A stretch of DNA of 64,000 nucleotides, taken from Melioribacteraceae bacterium. Its GTDB lineage: Bacteria; Bacteroidota; Ignavibacteria; Ignavibacteriales; Melioribacteraceae. Numbering within the stretch: the stretch's first letter is position 1; every line of letters starts with the position of its first letter. Below the pieces are notes generated by a model. The model was not told the DNA's origin. It made no database searches and saw only the letters and a list, made by a program, of their open reading frames with translations. The stretch is from positions 253,592-317,591 of the forward strand of contig DAOSDY010000002.1 of the NCBI GenBank assembly GCA_035362835.1. The letters run 5' to 3'. This document shows positions 60,876-64,000 of this stretch, one piece after another. Made by a program: the position numbers and the translations under genes.

Positions 60876-62105
60876 TCACTCATATTTAATTGAATCAATA
60901 ATCATTGTATTAGCTGCGCGTCTGGCAGGGTATAACGATGCGATGAAGGATAAGAACATTGCCATCAATCCTACTGCTATAATATCTGTAAATCTCAATT
61001 CAACCGGAAGTGAATCGATTATATATTTTGACGGATCGAGCGGATAAAAATTATATTCGATTTGAATATAGCACACCGCTATCCCTATCAGTATTCCGAG
61101 AATTGTTCCGATCATTCCGACGAGCAATCCTTCCAGCATAAATATCTTGAGTATGGATTTACGGGTTAGTCCTATCGAACGCATTATTCCGATATCCTTT
61201 TTCTTCTCAAGTACGGTCATAGTAAGCGACGCGAAAATGTTAAACGTCGCAACTGCAATAATCAGGCAGAGTAGAATATACGCGGCCCAGCGTTCGATAA
61301 GCATTACGCTGAAAAGATCCTTGTGGAGATCGTACCAGGTATTAACCGAAAATAATCCATCCGGAAGTTTTTCGTTTAACCGGATCTTTACTGATCCTGA
61401 ATTTTCAATATCATCAAGTCTTACTTCGTAGCCGGTAATCCTGTCTCTCAATCCGAATAGTCTCTGTCCGGATTTGAGAGAAGTGAACGAGTAGGCAATA
61501 TCGTAATCCCTGTTGTTCGATTCAAAAAGCCCTGTAACAACAAATTTCTGCGTCCTCGGCAATGAGAGGGAAGTGATCGTTTTTTCGATGTTGTACGCGG
61601 ATGCCGCATTGATTGTATCCCCGACACGTGCCGAGAGTTTTAAAGCGAGCGGGAGACCGAGGATTATCTTGCTTACACCGCTTGCGTCATCAAGGTCGTA
61701 ATTCCCGCTTATAATTTTCGAGCTCACACCCCAGTCACTCTGCTGATTATTTGCAGCGACGCCTTTGAGAGTTACTATCTCGAAAGTCTGACGGTTAAGC
61801 AGAACCACCTTACCTTCCACAAACGGATAATACTCAGATGCTTTTCCGAGCGAATTCAATTCTTCCTCGATCAGCCGGGTTTTGCCGAATCCTCCTTCAT
61901 CGATCACAGAAATTCTTACGTGAGGATCGAAACTGATTAGAATCGATTTTACAAGCGAACCGAAACCGTTGAATACAGAAAGAACTATTATTAAGGCAGC
62001 CACGCCTATAGTTATACCAGCAGTTGAAAGGAATGAAATGATAGTGATGAAATTCAATTTGTGTTTGGAACGGATATATCTTTTAGCGATGAAAAATTCT
62101 AGCAT
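60876..62105 (-). CDS. Lipoprotein-releasing ABC transporter permease (LolC/LolE-like)
   Basis: A 409-residue FtsX/MacB-type permease. It begins MLEFFIAKRYIRSKHKLNFITIISFLSTAGITIG, the LolC/E N-terminal helix. A large periplasmic domain follows (about residues 45-265), then three C-terminal helices with LEKKKDIGIMRSIGLTRKSILKIFMLEGL, the coupling segment, and GTILGILIGIAVCY. ATG 62105 is favoured; a TTG at 62114 is in frame. It starts just after the stop of the other permease (TGATATG) and is 3 bases from lolD. It may be LolC or LolE. Confidence 0.85.
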   Translation of the reverse strand: MLEFFIAKRYIRSKHKLNFITIISFLSTAGITIGVAALIIVLSVFNGFGSLVKSILISFDPHVRISVIDEGGFGKTRLIEEELNSLGKASEYYPFVEGKVVLLNRQTFEIVTLKGVAANNQQSDWGVSSKIISGNYDLDDASGVSKIILGLPLALKLSARVGDTINAASAYNIEKTITSLSLPRTQKFVVTGLFESNNRDYDIAYSFTSLKSGQRLFGLRDRITGYEVRLDDIENSGSVKIRLNEKLPDGLFSVNTWYDLHKDLFSVMLIERWAAYILLCLIIAVATFNIFASLTMTVLEKKKDIGIMRSIGLTRKSILKIFMLEGLLVGMIGTILGILIGIAVCYIQIEYNFYPLDPSKYIIDSLPVELRFTDIIAVGLMAMFLSFIASLYPARRAANTMIIDSIKYE

Positions 62106-62106
62106 A

Positions 62107-63330
62107 TCAATCAAACCTTATTGCTGAAATCGGTTTTATCTTTGAAGCTACAAACGCCGGAATGATTGAGGCAATCAATGCAATCACAATAGTGATGGCA
62201 GAAACAAAAAGATAATTATCCGGATTTATTGCGATCGGTACACGCGATACAAAATAGATTTTATCCGGAAGAGAAATTATATCGAACCGGTCCTGAAGTA
62301 TGCTTAAAATGTAAGCCAGAAGGTTGCCGGCGATTGTTCCGATTATTGTCAGATAGAATCCGTGATACAGGAAGAGACTTATAATCCTTTTCCGGCTCAT
62401 TCCGAGCGAACGCAGAACACCGATTGTATTTGTCCTCTCCAGTACGATCATCAGCAGAGTACCGATAATGTTGAATACAGCTACGAAAATAATAAGCCCG
62501 AGGATTATCGGGATCGGTTCTTTCTGAAGCTCCAGCCATGTGAAGATGTTCTGATGCACCTGGAATATTGATCTTACGTAGTAAGGATAACCGAGTAAAT
62601 CCTGCAGCTTATCGGAAAGGGAATCGATCCTGGAAATATCATTTACTTTTATGTTGTATCCGGAAATTTTATCATCCATACCGAAGAGCCTGGATGATTC
62701 CTCGATAGCAGTGTAAGCGTTCAGGTCATCGTATTCCGACATCCCGCTTTCATAAATTCCGGAAACAATTAACTGTTCGATCATTGGAGGGTTTTCTGAC
62801 GATGGAAGTTGATTCTGATTTAGCGAGAAAATTGTAACACGGTCACCCGGCTTTAGGAATAATTTTTCTGCAAGCCTCTTTCCTAAAAGAAACGGTACTG
62901 ATTCCGCAGTATCGGAATCAGTTCTATTACTCTCAATAAATCTGCTAATTGTATTCTCCAGATTTGTGCTGTCCAATCCGACAATTGTTACGCCTTCGGT
63001 GTGACTCTTCGATTTAATTATTGCGAGTTTGGAGATGAACGGTTCAACTGCAACGAAATCACCATCGAAAGTTTTTTCAATTTCCTGTAATACAGAAGAC
63101 GATGCCGGGAGGTCCCTGTTCCCGAAAGATGTAACCTTAATATGTGAGTTCAGATCGATTATTTTCTCGGTTACTACCTTTTCAAATCCACCAAGTACGG
63201 TAAGAGCCATAATCACTACACAGACTCCGAGAGCAATTCCGAGGGCTGTAATTATCGAAATTGTTGAAATAAACCGGGAATCTTTTTTGGATCTGATATA
63301 CTTTCCGAGCAGAAAGGTTGATAGAGACAT
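62107..63330 (-). CDS. Lipoprotein-releasing ABC transporter permease (LolC/LolE-like), first copy
   Basis: A 407-residue permease paralogous to the next gene. It opens STFLLGKYIRSKKDSRFISTISIITALGIALG (LolC/E-type), has a periplasmic domain (about 45-265), and C-terminal LERTNTIGVLRSLGMSRKRIISLFLYHG with two further helices. The two copies share layout but are clearly diverged, as in systems with distinct LolC and LolE subunits. It is the first gene of the operon. The ATG is at 63330, with a promoter region of about 150 bases back to the tRNA-Pro gene. Confidence 0.85.
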   Translation of the reverse strand: MSLSTFLLGKYIRSKKDSRFISTISIITALGIALGVCVVIMALTVLGGFEKVVTEKIIDLNSHIKVTSFGNRDLPASSSVLQEIEKTFDGDFVAVEPFISKLAIIKSKSHTEGVTIVGLDSTNLENTISRFIESNRTDSDTAESVPFLLGKRLAEKLFLKPGDRVTIFSLNQNQLPSSENPPMIEQLIVSGIYESGMSEYDDLNAYTAIEESSRLFGMDDKISGYNIKVNDISRIDSLSDKLQDLLGYPYYVRSIFQVHQNIFTWLELQKEPIPIILGLIIFVAVFNIIGTLLMIVLERTNTIGVLRSLGMSRKRIISLFLYHGFYLTIIGTIAGNLLAYILSILQDRFDIISLPDKIYFVSRVPIAINPDNYLFVSAITIVIALIASIIPAFVASKIKPISAIRFD

Positions 63331-63480
63331 TTGCCACAGGTTATTATTTGCCGTAAAAATAAGAAGAAATAAGCTTAATCGAAATTAAATGGACAAAATT
63401 GACATTTCACACCCAAAACCATATTTTTGGTTTCTTATTTTTTGAGTTATTGTTTATAAGACCCGATATTATAACAATTT

Positions 63481-63555
63481 CGGGGCGTAGCGTAGCCCGG
63501 CTAGCGCGCCTGGTTTGGGACCAGGAGGTCGCAGGTTCGAATCCTGCCGCCCCGA
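63481..63555 (+). tRNA. tRNA-Pro (TGG)
   Basis: A 75-nt cloverleaf: acceptor CGGGGCG/CGCCCCG, anticodon loop TTTGGGA with TGG, T-arm GGTTCGAATCC, discriminator A. First of the terminal tRNA array. No encoded CCA. Confidence 0.94.
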
Positions 63556-63621
63556 CACTGTTTTTTCGAAAGAATAGATTATTTCCCTGTTTTTTATTAT
63601 TGTGACGGTTGAGATTTAGTT

Positions 63622-63695
<74 letters not shown>

Positions 63696-63741
63696 CTTGT
63701 TTATGTTACGAATTTTCTGATTGTTGTTTTATTGATTAAAT

Positions 63742-63816
63742 GGTGACCATAGCTCAGTTGGTTAGAGCATCTGGTTGTGGCCCAGAAGGTCATGGGTTCA
63801 AATCCCATTGGTCACC
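63742..63816 (+). tRNA. tRNA-His (GTG)
   Basis: Anticodon GTG in TTGTGGC. The acceptor GTGACCA/TGGTCAC carries the extra G(-1) at 63742 opposite C73 (63816), the His identity pair. T-arm GGTTCAAATCC. No encoded CCA. Confidence 0.95.
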
Positions 63817-63834
63817 CTCGGTTCTTGAAATGCT

Positions 63835-63906
63835 GGCCCCATCGTCTAATGGTTAGGACCTCGCCCTTTCACGGCGGTAATAGGGGTTCGAATCCCCTTG
63901 GGGTCA
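63835..63906 (+). tRNA. tRNA-Glu (TTC)
   Basis: A 72-nt cloverleaf: acceptor GGCCCCA/TGGGGTC, anticodon TTC in CTTTCAC, T-arm GGTTCGAATCC, discriminator A. No encoded CCA. Confidence 0.94.
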
Positions 63907-63947
63907 CATCTTTTTAAAAGAACCTTTAAGCTGCATTTTCAGTAACT

Positions 63948-64000
63948 GGCCCCATCGTCTAATGGTTAGGACCTCGCCCTTTCACGGCGGTAATAGGGGT
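63948..64000 (+). tRNA. tRNA-Glu (TTC), second copy, cut by the window end
   Basis: The first 53 bases are identical to the tRNA-Glu gene starting at 63835, including the anticodon arm with TTC. The T-arm and 3' end lie beyond the window. The two copies are 41 bases apart in tandem. Confidence 0.92.

Overview
This 64 kb stretch looks like chromosome of a free-living Gram-negative bacterium of the Bacteroidota/Chlorobiota/Ignavibacteriota group, most like an Ignavibacteriales relative. The main clues are a giant SprA (type IX secretion translocon), an adjacent PorX-type response regulator with a PglZ domain, an LptD-like outer-membrane protein, a GH109-type Gfo/Idh/MocA protein with a twin-arginine signal, and a two-subunit 2-oxoglutarate:ferredoxin oxidoreductase. 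The assignment is an inference from gene content. None of the tRNA genes encodes its CCA end.

Layout. 1-3.8 kb: end of an LptD-like barrel, NADH dehydrogenase type II, two small genes. 3.8-8.2 kb: a compact integron, all on the minus strand. It holds a genuine IntI-type integrase, an attI-like region, and two cassettes: a HEPN/AbiU2-like gene, and an MjaI-like restriction-modification pair. Each cassette ends in a ~188 bp attC site. The integrase points the same way as the cassettes (the inverted arrangement). 8.2-8.65 kb: a gene-free stretch of palindromic repeats. 8.6-15.3 kb: metabolic genes (nitrilase-family amidase, SpmAB-like membrane protein, D-2-hydroxyacid dehydrogenase, alanine dehydrogenase, CoA-transferase, phosphoesterase). 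15.4-26.6 kb: sprA-porX-tsaE-tsaB-DUF1573-accD, tightly packed. 26.6-28.5 kb: cysteine desulfurase and biotin ligase on the minus strand. 28.7-31.6 kb: hsp20-dnaK-hsp20.

31.6-41.1 kb: tRNA genes, then a translation and cell-division block: thrS, infC (AUU start), rpmI, rplT, pheS, pheT, a coiled-coil protein, zapA, a 6S-type RNA and rny. 41.2-43 kb: a DUF2459 gene, then an 829 bp segment bounded by a 17 bp direct repeat of the tRNA-Cys 3' end and carrying one membrane-anchored JAMM protease gene, then tRNA-Cys and tRNA-Gly. 43-53 kb: pcm-miaA, an AtuA-type pair, prfB with a programmed frameshift whose in-frame stop is UAA rather than UGA, a small cNMP-binding protein, YjbQ, a glycosyltransferase, an MGMT-like protein, LiaF-like and PspC envelope-stress proteins, and nadE. 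53.3-58.7 kb: korA-korB, a DHH phosphoesterase and leucyl aminopeptidase. 58.8-63.3 kb (minus): GH109-like oxidoreductase and a LolCDE-type lipoprotein exporter. 63.5-64 kb: a tRNA array (Pro, Arg, His, Glu, Glu), cut by the window end.

The accessory biology is concentrated in two places: the integron with likely phage-defence cargo, and the one-gene insertion at tRNA-Cys. Most of the rest is housekeeping, with translation (tRNA synthetases, IF3, RF2, tsaE/tsaB, miaA) and envelope biogenesis (SprA/PorX, Lol, LptD) especially well represented.
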